A DNA stretch of 64,000 bases. Origin: Ophiura sarsii. Its lineage: Eukaryota; Echinodermata; Ophiuroidea; Amphilepidida; Ophiuridae. The notes beneath the pieces are model-generated. The model saw only the letters and a list, made by a program, of their open reading frames with translations. It ran no database searches and was not told where the DNA came from. The position numbers were made by a program, and so were the translations under genes. Shown piece after piece: positions 38,130 through 48,256 of the stretch. The stretch is taken from the NCBI GenBank assembly GCA_035610835.1, contig CM069458.1, positions 34,125,449 through 34,189,448 of the forward strand, in the 5' to 3' direction. The first letter of the stretch is position 1. Each line of letters begins with the position of its first letter.

Positions 38130-38820
38130 GCATTCTTGCCCCTAGATGAACCATGTGTTATTGAAATGGTAAATCATTCCACGCGCCTGTACAAGCAAAC
38201 AATAATTGTAAGAAATAGCAAAGATATGCTCTGTTATGAGTACCCGATCGGTCATATTGTTGAAAAAGGTGCATGTTTTACTTTGGCTATAGTAATTGAT
38301 AGTTGATGACATTTATAAACGGAACCTCATTGTTTATTGTGATTTTTGCTATTATATTTTATTCATACTTGTATATATTTATGTATGCTACCGCGACAAA
38401 AAACATAACCTATGTTCATATTTAACGGTTTGATGCATTTAGTTGAAAAACAATATAACGGTGATAAGTCAGTTTACAATTAATCATTCTATATATGTGG
38501 AATTTTGTTTATCTAACACACAACGTAGTGCAATGTAAATAAACTGTTAGTATTCTATAGGAATGTGACTCTCAAGCGTTTGAAAGCAAAACAGGTTGTT
38601 ACTGTATTATACAAACATATTTCGTAAGACGATTAGAGCATTTTATTCAGATTATTTATAATTTGATTATGCTTGTCTCGGCTTAACGGTAACTAAATTA
38701 TGTAGCCATCGTTGTCTATGTTAACATATTCTTTGATCTTTAATTCGATTTATTGTCACTTCAAAGAGTATGTTTGATATCGCCATGTGAGGTTAGTATT
38801 ATTGAATTGATTCCACTTCA
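38130..38820 (+). repeat. Diverged unit sequence beyond the end of the block match
   Basis: Matches about 2620-3020 in order (AAATCATTCCACGCGC, ACCCxxxCGGTCATATT, GATGACATTTA, ACATAACCTA, GTAACTCTC-like, GCGTTTGAAA) and then about 31700-31740 (TTTGAT-GCCATGTG). It is clearly more diverged than the two main copies are from each other. Confidence 0.7.
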
Positions 38821-38989
38821 AAATGAAATATTTAAACATGTGTCACACGAAGAATGCAAAAAGTCCAACACCATGCTTTCGTTTATAAATGTATACACAT
38901 TTTTATATTCATGAATCTTACAGTTTGAAGATACCGATACCGGTAACATTTTGGCCATTGTAGACTCTATACAACGATAATGTGTTTTA

Positions 38990-40085
38990 CGTTGAGTCGA
39001 TGGACGTATAAAGATAATATCAAATCTAGTTTCTGCAGAATTATGCAGTGGTGCCATAAACAATTTCGATAATGATGACACATGTTGTTATGACAGACCT
39101 TGATGCAAGGGATTACAGCGTAGTGATATTCCTTTAGGGATTTCCGCTACTAGATAAACCGATGCTGCAATCAAGTGTAGGTTAACTCTTAAGACTAGTA
39201 TTATGCTGCTGTCGACGAAATACCATTGGTTATCGTGAATAATCAATAACTTCGACGACTTTCTACGAAGAGCTCTCACTATTGTATGTTAATCACATAT
39301 CAATGTGTAACTGCGTGGCAAGCTGCTACAAATATCAAAAATTGAAGAGGAGGACACTGATTTGCTAGGATTTGTGCTAGAAAGTGACAACTATGCATTA
39401 ACAAACATTAGGAAAATGGTGCTTATCATTAACGGTCTCATAAACCTGTACCTTCACTCGTAATATATTTATCTTACCTCTGTTGAACACGATCTACGGT
39501 TATTTTGGGCGCTAAATGCTTCAAGCTTTAAACGCTATGATATACTTTTAAGTGATATCAATTTTTCAGAATAAGCATATCATACCATCAGAAGTGGGTC
39601 GATTACCTTTGGGTCAAAATCACTAAACACTCAATATGGCGGTTAACTTGATGATCATTGACTTTTGATTATCGTATATTGCCTGACATTAGGAATACGA
39701 CTTGCGGCATGTGCGGGTGCGTGGTAGTCAAAGTCTTTAATCCTGCGCTATTTGTTGTTATGAGATAAACCACCTGTGGACGTGATATATACGTCATGAA
39801 AGAACTAGTAATGAGGTAGGCTACCCTCAAGTCCTTACATTGGTTGAGTTCACATGCTGTCATTTTGTCGTCAATAAGAAGTGTCAATTGTAAATCATAT
39901 GTTGAAGTTATACCGATTTCTCTATCGATACCATTGATATCGATGGCTTAATTATCAGCCGCAAATGCTTAGCGTCTAATCGCAACTAATACACATCACG
40001 AGGTAGTTTCATGATTGAATTTAACCTACTCAAACCGAAGGGAGTGAAATCCGCAGATGTTTAGACAAATGTTGAAAACATTACA
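38990..40085 (-). repeat. Segment B, inverted relative of 17335-20830
   Basis: Its complement follows segment A in order, without the L2-like LINE and without the 430-bp extra piece. The LINE-free junction lies near 39480-39500. The segment sits beyond the second block copy in opposite orientation to segment A, which lies beyond the first. Confidence 0.8.
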
Positions 40086-40659
40086 AATTGAATAAGGGTA
40101 GTTGGTGGTTAGGCTCGCGGTTAGTGCAATTATTTATATCCTGTAAATTAACAACTATGCAGTGCTCAACGAAATGTAGATTAACTAAAACGTTAGACAA
40201 GTTTGCATGTACTGAAGTCCAAGTGTATTAACCCTATATCAGGGATTGGGGATGAAGAACTCGGGGAGGCACAATTTCTTTCGGGGTCTAAAGGTCGCTA
40301 ACTAGGGTTTTAAAATACCCATGCACAAATATATTACAATTATGATCCGCGGTTCAGATGGATTTTCAATTTTCGAACACATGCCGGTGGAATTGAAATT
40401 ATCGAACCACTATTTTCTAAGTGACAGAAATAATGCTGAGTACTCTCCAGAACAGGTGGAAAAGTATTGTTGTATCGTCGACATAATTGAAGGAATGCAG
40501 TTTGCGTGGTAATTCAATCTAGAACAGCTGAGTAGTACCTGTATTGTCCCTAATGAACTTCACGGAAAGAGTTGAAATTCGGGTAACCTTTTTAACGGAG
40601 ACGATAACCCTTTCATAATCACTCATTAACCCTAACCGTACTACACCACACGGCAACAG
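40086..40659. other. No feature recognised
   Basis: A 63-codon ORF at 40321-40512 has no recognisable motif; I do not regard it as a gene. Confidence 0.4.
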
Positions 40660-40812
40660 ATCAGGCGCGTAGCCAGCCCAGCCACTCCGAGGGGGCAAGA
40701 TCCCCATAGATTCCCATAACGGTCCCTATTTCAAAGAAACCAGGTCAAAAAAACGGCTGATTGAACATGATTTTCCGCCTTTTTCGTCCCCATTTTGCCA
40801 ATTTTTCCCCGT

Positions 40813-40854
<42 letters not shown>

Positions 40855-41085
40855 AGTCTGCCCCCGCCCCCCACTCTCGCTACGCTACTGCAACAGATTC
40901 TTTTTCCGACCCCAAAATTCACCAGAAATGTCCCCCGCTCCCCCCGGATTTAAACCCGGACCTCCTGCACCAAAGCCCAGCTGCCAATCAACTACACCAC
41001 GGCTCCACTACACCTCGGCTCAATATATTCGCCTCGTTATATAGTCTGGGTCCATTTTGGAACCCAAAAACGTGCACGCGGAGTT
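40660..41085 (-). mobile_element. tRNA-derived SINE with an internal G39 tract
   Basis: On the minus strand GCCGTGGTGTAGTTGATTGG (A-box region, 40984-41003) is followed by GGTCCGGGTTTAAATCC (B box, 40946-40962), with normal tRNA spacing. The body on the minus strand then runs through the C-run to about 40660. The region 5' of the head, with CTGGGTCCATTTT, is shared with 3785-3990. GCGTAGCCAGCCC near 40669 and CTCGCTACGCTAC near 40876 could mark a second small element holding the G-run. Confidence 0.6.
40815..40853 (+). repeat. G39 homopolymer
   Basis: Thirty-nine consecutive G, the longest single-base run in the window. Confidence 0.97.
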
Positions 41086-41332
41086 ATAAAAACAGGCTGG
41101 CCGTGTTGTTGCCGTGTGGTGTTGTAGGGTTTGGAATGAAAAAAGAAGGAAAAAAATGCTGATTAATATACAGGTAGATAGCGTAAACTTCAGTTAAAGG
41201 AAAAAGCCGAATATATGGCATCTTTGCACGGGTATACTCGGGTAAATATTCTCGAATCTTATAACAGACTCAACGACCTGGTAACATTATTGTAGAGAAT
41301 ACCAACATTATTTCATACGCGAGCAGATAGGT

Positions 41333-41763
41333 GTCCGTGTCATTTTAGACAGGTCATCCAATGTCCGTGTCATTTTAGACACGTCATCCAATGTCCGTGT
41401 CATTTTAGACACGTCATCCAATGTCCGTGTCATTTTAGACACGTCATCCAATGTCCGTGTCATTTTAGACACGTCATCCAATGTCCGTGTCATTTTAGAC
41501 ACGTCATCCAATGTCCGTGTCATTTTAGACACGTCATCCAATGTCCGTGTCATTTTAGACACGTCATCCAATGTCCGTGTCATTTTAGACACGTCATCCA
41601 ATGTCCGTGTCATTTTAGACACGTCATCCAATGTCCGTGTCATTTTAGACACGTCATCCAATGTCCGTGTCATTTTAGACACGTCATCCAATGTCCGTGT
41701 CATTTTAGACACGTCATCCAATGTCCGTGTCATTTTAGACACGTCATCCAATGTCCGTGTCAT
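41333..41763. repeat. 30-bp minisatellite, 14 copies
   Basis: Fourteen head-to-tail 30-bp units plus a partial one. Only the first unit visibly differs (ACAGG for ACACG). Each unit holds GTGTC-ATTTTA-GACAC, a 5-bp stem hairpin. Because 30 is divisible by three, the minus strand stays open as a 10-residue repeat (TRTLDDVSKM), but there are no flanking coding features. Confidence 0.97.
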
Positions 41764-43623
41764 CCGAATGTTTGGTTTGAATTGAGTTTTGCAACTGAAA
41801 GAATGTTTTTATACACGATAAAATGCCTGTTTGAACTGTATTTTTCAGAGAAAAATCACCGAATTATGTAAGACCTATCAATTCATAAGTATTAACTATG
41901 ATTTGTGTTTTTATTTGATCAGGTATTTAGTTGATCAATTTGTCAGCATATTAATTTATTCATACAATTATACTAAAGCTTACACGTTTATTCAATTTGA
42001 TGTAATGGTAACATACTCAAATGTCACCGGATCAATTAATTTAAACAATTTTGTATATAAAGAGGCAAATGTGAACAATAGCCCAACAGACATTAACAAG
42101 GTTAAAGAACTGAGTGATTAGAAATCAAACTGGTAACTCTCTACACAGAGTACGGATGGGGCAATCCCTCACCGCATCTCAGGAAACATGCATATTGTTA
42201 CAAGGAACACAAATGGGCAGGGTTAAAAATGCCAATGAAAGTGACATAAGAGTAGATAAAAGCCAAACATATAGAGAACAACATCCAAATAAAAAGAAAA
42301 GAAAAAATAAATATCGGGAGGTCATGGAAATCAAAAGAACCTAAACAAAAAACTCGGGAACTAATTCTACCAGGAGCTGTATATCGTCACCTGTCTGTCG
42401 GGGCGTGCCCGTATCACCAGTTTATTTGGCTACATGCTTTACAGGACATCCCCAGTCAAGCGTCAACCTACACTGGAACCATACTTTAACTGGAACCATG
42501 ACCACCATGCTAATGTAAAGACAGATATTGACAAAACTTGAATGATAGACATTGATCGTCAAGACATCTGTGATACTCGCAGTCTATCTAGAGTTTCTTG
42601 AAATAGACAGCCCATTCATTTTACGGTAGCTTTTTATTGAAGCTTGGAATTCAAAACTTTATGGGCCGTATTCTCGTACTAAACGCTAAATAAACTCAAG
42701 TTAAACGCAAGTTTATCGTTTAGACAGGACGTTTAAAAAAAAGATGAATATCATCCCTAGAAAAGTCGTTCCAGGAGATCCATTGTATGGAATGGTATTT
42801 ACTCAATATATTATCAGCGATTCAAATGGATTGCCCTAAATATGAAAGGAGTGTATCAAATGTCTTGGCTCGTACCTCCATAAACTTCCTTCCGTTGATA
42901 TTGTTTTGATATTGTGTGAAGTTGTGCTATAATTCATGAAGATTAAATTATTATAGATATCAGACCTCACAGTTTCACCTGCTTTTTGCGCACTATTTTA
43001 TTCTACAAAAATTGCAATATCTGTGGTTTTTATCGACATAAACTACATTGTATGTAAGTGTAGCCCCCTGCCCCAATCACAACATGTTTGCCTTCTTTTT
43101 CCAGGTAAAGCATTACGTCTTTAATATAGAGCAATAAACCGTAAACAAATGACACTTTGGTGTCCTAGGTGCTTTGGGTGCTAAGTGTGGGTTTACCAGA
43201 ACCGGCAATCACTACGATAACACCGCTAAAACATGCGAGTGCTTACCTGTCTGAGTCGTATTTGTAGCTATATTTTAGAATCCTGCGGCCTATACCTAAT
43301 CACAGTAATCAGAAAAGGCACTTATTGCCACACGATTAAAGTTGGAATCTTATTTTGATTTCAGGACTACTACCTTATACCAAAGTGCTAGATGTAGTTC
43401 ATTTTTTTAGGTTTTGAGGGGATTTTATGTACTAACAACACTTCTCAAATATATTATGATGAATGTGGACGGAGCAACTATTGTCAAATTTCAGAAGCTT
43501 CTTTCTCAGAAATGTCATGGTTATCATGAACTTTAAGAAAATATGTCAGGTTCAAAAATTCAGTCACTTTCTAAGCGCAACAATTTACGTTTTTGTAACC
43601 CCGTTTAACATGTTTCCCTGTCT
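41764..43623. other. Mostly featureless; one inverted unit fragment
   Basis: 42660-42740 is an inverted relative of 5090-5205 (GGGCCGTATTCTCGTACTA against TAGTACGATAATACGGCCC). ORFs at 41831-42121 and 42114-42344 have no recognisable motif and AT-rich composition; I cannot call them genes. Confidence 0.45.
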
Positions 43624-43689
43624 CTAATCTAATGTATTTAGAAACCTAATCTAATGTATTTAGAAACCTAATCTAATGTATTTAGAAAC
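43624..43689 (+). repeat. 22-bp tandem repeat, three perfect copies
   Basis: CTAATCTAATGTATTTAGAA plus AC repeated three times without change. Confidence 0.95.
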
Positions 43690-43859
43690 CGTACACGTAT
43701 TCTGCAGCTAATTTCAGACTATTTTGAATATTATTGTCCCCAGTGTCAGTTTACCAGATAAGGCAATTATTTGATGGACTCTTTGCCGTCGCTGTTGTTG
43801 TTTGTCCACTTTATTCACAAGTATCAACAAGGTTTTCTTTTTCTAATCATGATTATCTA

Positions 43860-45180
43860 AAATGAATCTTATATGTGCCATCCTATAAAAATAACATAAA
43901 ATGTTTATTTGATTCGATACCACTCTGTTACGATCATAGCAGTTTACCACAAGCTCTTGATGTTGTTGTCTTGTATGCATTGTCTGAGTGAAATTGCGCT
44001 ACGTGCCCTCAACGCCTACGTTTATAGCACTAAAGTGTAATTTATCAGACATACAGTGAAACTATACTATAAAAACAGCTTTACTTCTATTTCTTCAGAT
44101 TCTGCATGTTCAAGATCCCCATCTTGATATCAAATTGATTTTTGCGGTTATATTCGAGTATTATATACCCTCCTACGTTCTACTTGAATTAAAAGGAATT
44201 GACTGTATTCCATTTAATGTGTCAGGTTGAAATAATACCTACCTAGATGATTTGAACAACTTATAAATGGCACTACATCCTTTAGTGTTCGTTAAAAACA
44301 CACTAAGACACTTCATTGATTAGAAACAAAAGCATATAATGCATTATCTATTTAAGCTTTTAGCGTTTCGTTTTAGTGGTATACTGTATCTTCTCTGCAA
44401 CCCACCGCCGCGTAGAACCTGTCTAAGCTTTCTATACATTTCCTCTTAGCATCTTCCACAATTACCTTCTTGAATTCTACAAATCTCTACAAATTTTACA
44501 TTCATTTAGGGTTTCTTATTTTAATATTGTTGGTCTCTCAAACGAAATTTTGGTGCCGTGGTTTCTGATGAAAACGATGATTCTCCCGAGGCAGAAATCT
44601 GTAAACATTAATAGGTAGGTGGGGAAAACCAGTGGGAAAACACTGTATGGTGTATATTACTCTATGGCAGCGGTTTTATACCTGGGGGTCGTTTGGAGTT
44701 TTGCCAGGGGGTCATAAAGGGGTCATAAATATAGCTTTTGGGGGAACCATTTTAATATTTCGCTCTAAAAAGGATTAGAAAAACCCTAAAGAAACGTTAA
44801 AATATGCGAAATGTCCTGGTCGCTACGATAGCATCATATAACTAAGCAGTTTCAGTTTAAGTAAATCGGGCTGGTTATTTTTCAAGTTTTTTTTCGGGGG
44901 GGGGGGGGGGGGTCACGGTACTGACCAAGAATGTCTGATGGGGTCGTGGGGCCAAAAAGGTTAAGAACCGCTGTTCTATGGCATTTAAATTTAGTCATCC
45001 CTTATTACTCGTTTTTGTCACGCATGCTTACATTGCATACATTTCATACCGCATTCTTAATTTTATCAACTCAGTGTTCGAGTCGATTCCAAGTCCTAGT
45101 TGGAGTCAGTTGTAATTCGAGTCCGAGCCAAGACCTCCAAATCATTAATATCAATTATGAAAGTAGTACAACTGTATAGG
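43860..45180 (+). repeat. Diverged later part of the duplicated unit
   Basis: Follows about 5720-6950 in order: CTGTTACGAT, AGTTTACCA(C/G)AAGCT, CGTAGAACCTG with CCTCTTAGCAT, CCCGA(A/G)GC(A/G)GAAATC, ATAGGTAGG(T/C)GG, GAGTCCGAGCCAAGACCTCCAAATCA. It probably belongs with 36490-38820 as one old unit broken by later events. A hAT MITE is inserted at 44668-44973. Confidence 0.65.
44668..44973 (+). mobile_element. hAT-type MITE, second copy
   Basis: Ends CAGCGGTTTTATACCTGGGG and ...GGTTAAGAACCGCTG, with an 8-bp target duplication having one mismatch (CTCTATGG at 44660-44667, TTCTATGG at 44974-44981). The same family as 12685-12981, 306 bp here including a G17 run at 44896-44912. Confidence 0.85.
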
Positions 45181-45656
45181 CCTAATCATATTAATATAAT
45201 TTAATGAAGTATTTCCCAAATTTATCGTAGTTGGAACACATGATCTCTCTTAATTTCCTTTAAAGAAATCAGTGAAATATGTGTATGCACCTCGAGAATT
45301 TTGTTGTTGAAAAGGATGGTTAAAACGTTGACAATTTCGGCTTCAAAAATGGCTTCATTTTAACTGATTCGTAGTGGTTCATTATTTACGTTTGACCAAA
45401 TGAGTGCCGTACTACTTACGACGTAATGTTTTTATTTTACGGAAACAGAAACAACTAATGTCATTACTGTTTTCTATGATTTATGGTAAACATTTGGTGC
45501 GTGTGACAAATACTTTCGCTATTAATTTATGCTGAAGTTCAATTCAGGGTTTAATAAATATATCATTATCGCAGCAAAATGCTGAATTCCAACAATATTT
45601 ACAATATGTAATATATAGAACGATAGAAACAATATATATTCATAGATATAACTAAG
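45181..45656. other. No feature recognised
   Basis: AT-rich sequence before the LTR element; no ORF or repeat recognised. Confidence 0.45.
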
Positions 45657-45661
45657 CATGC

Positions 45662-47804
45662 TGTTACGTAGAGCTTGGCTCTAACGCTTGATTTAGTAAT
45701 GTATTTCTAGTATGATTTGATATTACACTATCTGGCGCGATGGTCGCTAGATGGCGTTCATATAAACAGGTGCGTTAGGTTGTATAAGCGTGACTAATTT
45801 CTCCCGCGCTTTACGAAGGATTATTGTGATCGCGTTGTCAACAAAAATCATTCCCTTATGCGATGTCTTGGAGATAACTATATATTTTGGTTGCTTCCTA
45901 AAAACCGACATCTTTATCAGGGTAAGCTTGCGGTCATTGTGAGCCTGGTATATTTTGTTTCATGGGGTAAGTTTGCGTGTTTGCAAACCCATCGATTGGT
46001 CTAATGTGTGGCAATCAAGTTATTACGTGAAAGTTAGCATCATTAATTTCGTCGGCTATGGTATCAGCACCCCGTTGGATGGACGAGTCATACAGAATTT
46101 CGTCCAGGGTGAACAACTGAAAGTAGTGCCATCATGTCGACGAATGTCTGGAGACACGAGACATCACATTTGGGAATCTAACGTAAGTTTGTAAATAAGT
46201 GTAAATAAATATTGTATTATTTTTCTATAGACGTGTACGTGCTGACGTCCCTTAAAATACGTCTAAATTATATTTCACGATATTACATGTTCCCAATCCG
46301 TGTATTCAAGTTGACTACATTGAAGGTATAAAATGAAGTTATTCTTTGCAATTCAAATATCAAAATTTACATCCGTGAAAATTACGGAAATTTCATTAAT
46401 TGTTTTCGTAGAAATTAAGAAAACAAAATGTCTGTATCCGTTGTTTTATCTCATGAGCAAGGAAGTTTTGGATAAAGAAACATATAACAAAATGAAACTC
46501 CTTTTTAATATATTTTGGAATAGAGCTGAAATGGGATAATAGTAGGTTTCTTTCCGCATGCAATTAATATGTCTTGAATGTAAATATATTTGTAAATACA
46601 ATTTTATCCGAATGAAATAAATGTTGTGTAATAGGGTGAAATCATGACTTCTTGATATTGTGTGGCTTTATGCGAATTAGCATAACAATCATGATTTTTC
46701 CCGCCCAAAATTATATATGTTTATAACAATGTATTGTGTATGGAGTGAACTCATGAACTTGCTAATATTATGTGACGCTATGCGAATTAGCATTTGATCA
46801 TGATTTCTCTCGCAAAATAAATATGGCTGGTGATTTATAAAAGTAAACTTTCATTTGTGTATGTTGTACCGATGTTGCGTGGTGGAAATAATACCCCAAG
46901 ATTTCATGAGTACATCAGTTGAAATGTCAATTATAAATCAACTTTTGGACACGCCGTTTTAATACGGTATCAAAAGAATTGATGTGTGTTGAATTTGGTC
47001 TATTAATATATAGAAACAATTTTGACTTGTATCCGAAATGGATATAGCTTTATTTGCAAATACAAAATATTATTTGCAAGGTTTTGGTTTCAATTTATTG
47101 TTTCAGTGCGTTGGCTGTTATTGCTGTTATTGCTGTTACTGCTGTTACGGCTTGTTACTGTTTATGGAGGTTAATGGCTGCCGATATAATTAGCAGTTGT
47201 ATCACCGATTATTAATGCATACCAAATGTGGGGTAATCCGATGAATCTGATGGTGTTGACATGGAAATCAACCAAGCATTAAAAACCTTGGCTACGACCG
47301 TTGAATGATCATCAAGAATATATAACAACCGCTATATTGATTAAATGACAGATGTAATCCAATAATCCCTAATGATGTCGCAGATTAAGTAAGATAACAT
47401 TAAATTCTGCTAAATGGGTAAGCACTGGTTATTATTGCGTCATATATATCAATAACACTTTCAATTGTCTGGGGACATAACAACACATTGATTATTCGTC
47501 GAGGTTATTACATTCATGGGAAACCCATCTACAACAACAAATGAGGCATAATTGAAGTGACATTATAATTTGATTTGAACTTTGTGAATATTATTGTTTA
47601 TGTGAATGAGACCTGTTGTATAGGTCATCCATATGTTAATGGATCTGAAGAAAGTCAGTGACGGAGATGATGAATTAAAATTATAGTTAAATATGGTAAA
47701 TCTGATTTGTACGATGTGTTAATTGGCGTTCAAATGTATAGTACCTCACTTATGCGTAGTTAAGTTATTGAACTTGGGCGTTACACCAAAGGTCAGGCGT
47801 AACA
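45662..47804 (+). repeat. 5' LTR, 2143 bp
   Basis: TG...CA ended. It includes a TATAAAATG sequence near 46327, AATAAA signals near 46206 and 46617, a TGCTGTTAT/TGCTGTTAC mini-repeat at about 47117-47155, and two related roughly 70-bp segments (46635-46705 and 46743-46810), each with the palindrome ATGCGAATTAGCAT and ATCATGATTT. Small ORFs of 79 and 68 codons at 45955 and 46333 have no recognised motif. Confidence 0.95.
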
Positions 47805-47806
47805 AT

Positions 47807-47822
47807 TGGGGGCTCGTCCGGG
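47807..47822 (+). other. Primer-binding site, tRNA-Pro type
   Basis: TGGGGGCTCGTCCGGG starts 2 nt after the 5' LTR and matches the 3' end of tRNA-Pro, the same primer site known from murine gammaretroviruses. Minus-strand DNA synthesis would start here. Confidence 0.9.
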
Positions 47823-48256
47823 AAAGTTTACGCATGCGCCAAAAACAATACGTGCTAATAAATCTTTGCATAATTAATGTTAAGGAGGTGCGGATGATTT
47901 AACGTCAATTTAACTTATATATTGCTTGTATACATCATATATATCTCACTGTTGTCTTAATATATTTGTTATCTTCAGATCTTCAGACGTTCGACTACAT
48001 GGTTGGCACTACTTCGGATGGTCATCACATGTACATCACACAAGTCAAGATCAAGGTGAAGAACACCAAGATATAACAGCCAACGTAGAAGTGCTGGGGT
48101 GAGCATAGTAGTGTAATTGTTAAATTTTACGTATTTATAATAGTTGATTGCCACAGATTTATAGATACACTTTTCTTAATAATTTTCGCGAAAATTCCGC
48201 GATAGTTCTTTATATATATTTTTTTACCCAAATTTAATTTCGTATTCATTCTCATC

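Larger units (their letters stand above)
28512..38140 (+). repeat. Duplicated block, copy 2
   Basis: Paralogue of 1-16510. It lacks the 431-bp foldback element, the long TTC tract, the SINE-like insert, the LINE and the Helitron, providing precise empty sites near 29710, 35846 and 37171. It has its own insertion, a Harbinger MITE at 34404-34578, and different sequence at about 29830-30290. The inner unit repeat starts near 29300 and again near 36490. No cellular gene is visible. Confidence 0.9.

Noticed and set aside
40731..41162. Pro-rich and Gly-rich ORFs
   Set aside because: Created by the G39/C39 run inside a SINE.
41308..41763. 151-codon minus-strand ORF made of a 10-residue repeat
   Set aside because: The 30-bp minisatellite unit simply lacks stops in this frame; no start context, splice sites or flanking coding sequence support a gene.
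41333..41763. CRISPR-like array
   Set aside because: Units are contiguous with no unique spacers, and the DNA is eukaryotic.
41831..42344. Two overlapping ORFs of 96 and 76 codons
   Set aside because: AT-rich, no recognisable domain, no splice or start support.
45955..46539. Genuine genes of 79 and 68 codons
   Set aside because: They lie inside the LTR, occur identically in both LTRs and have no recognisable motif; probably chance ORFs.
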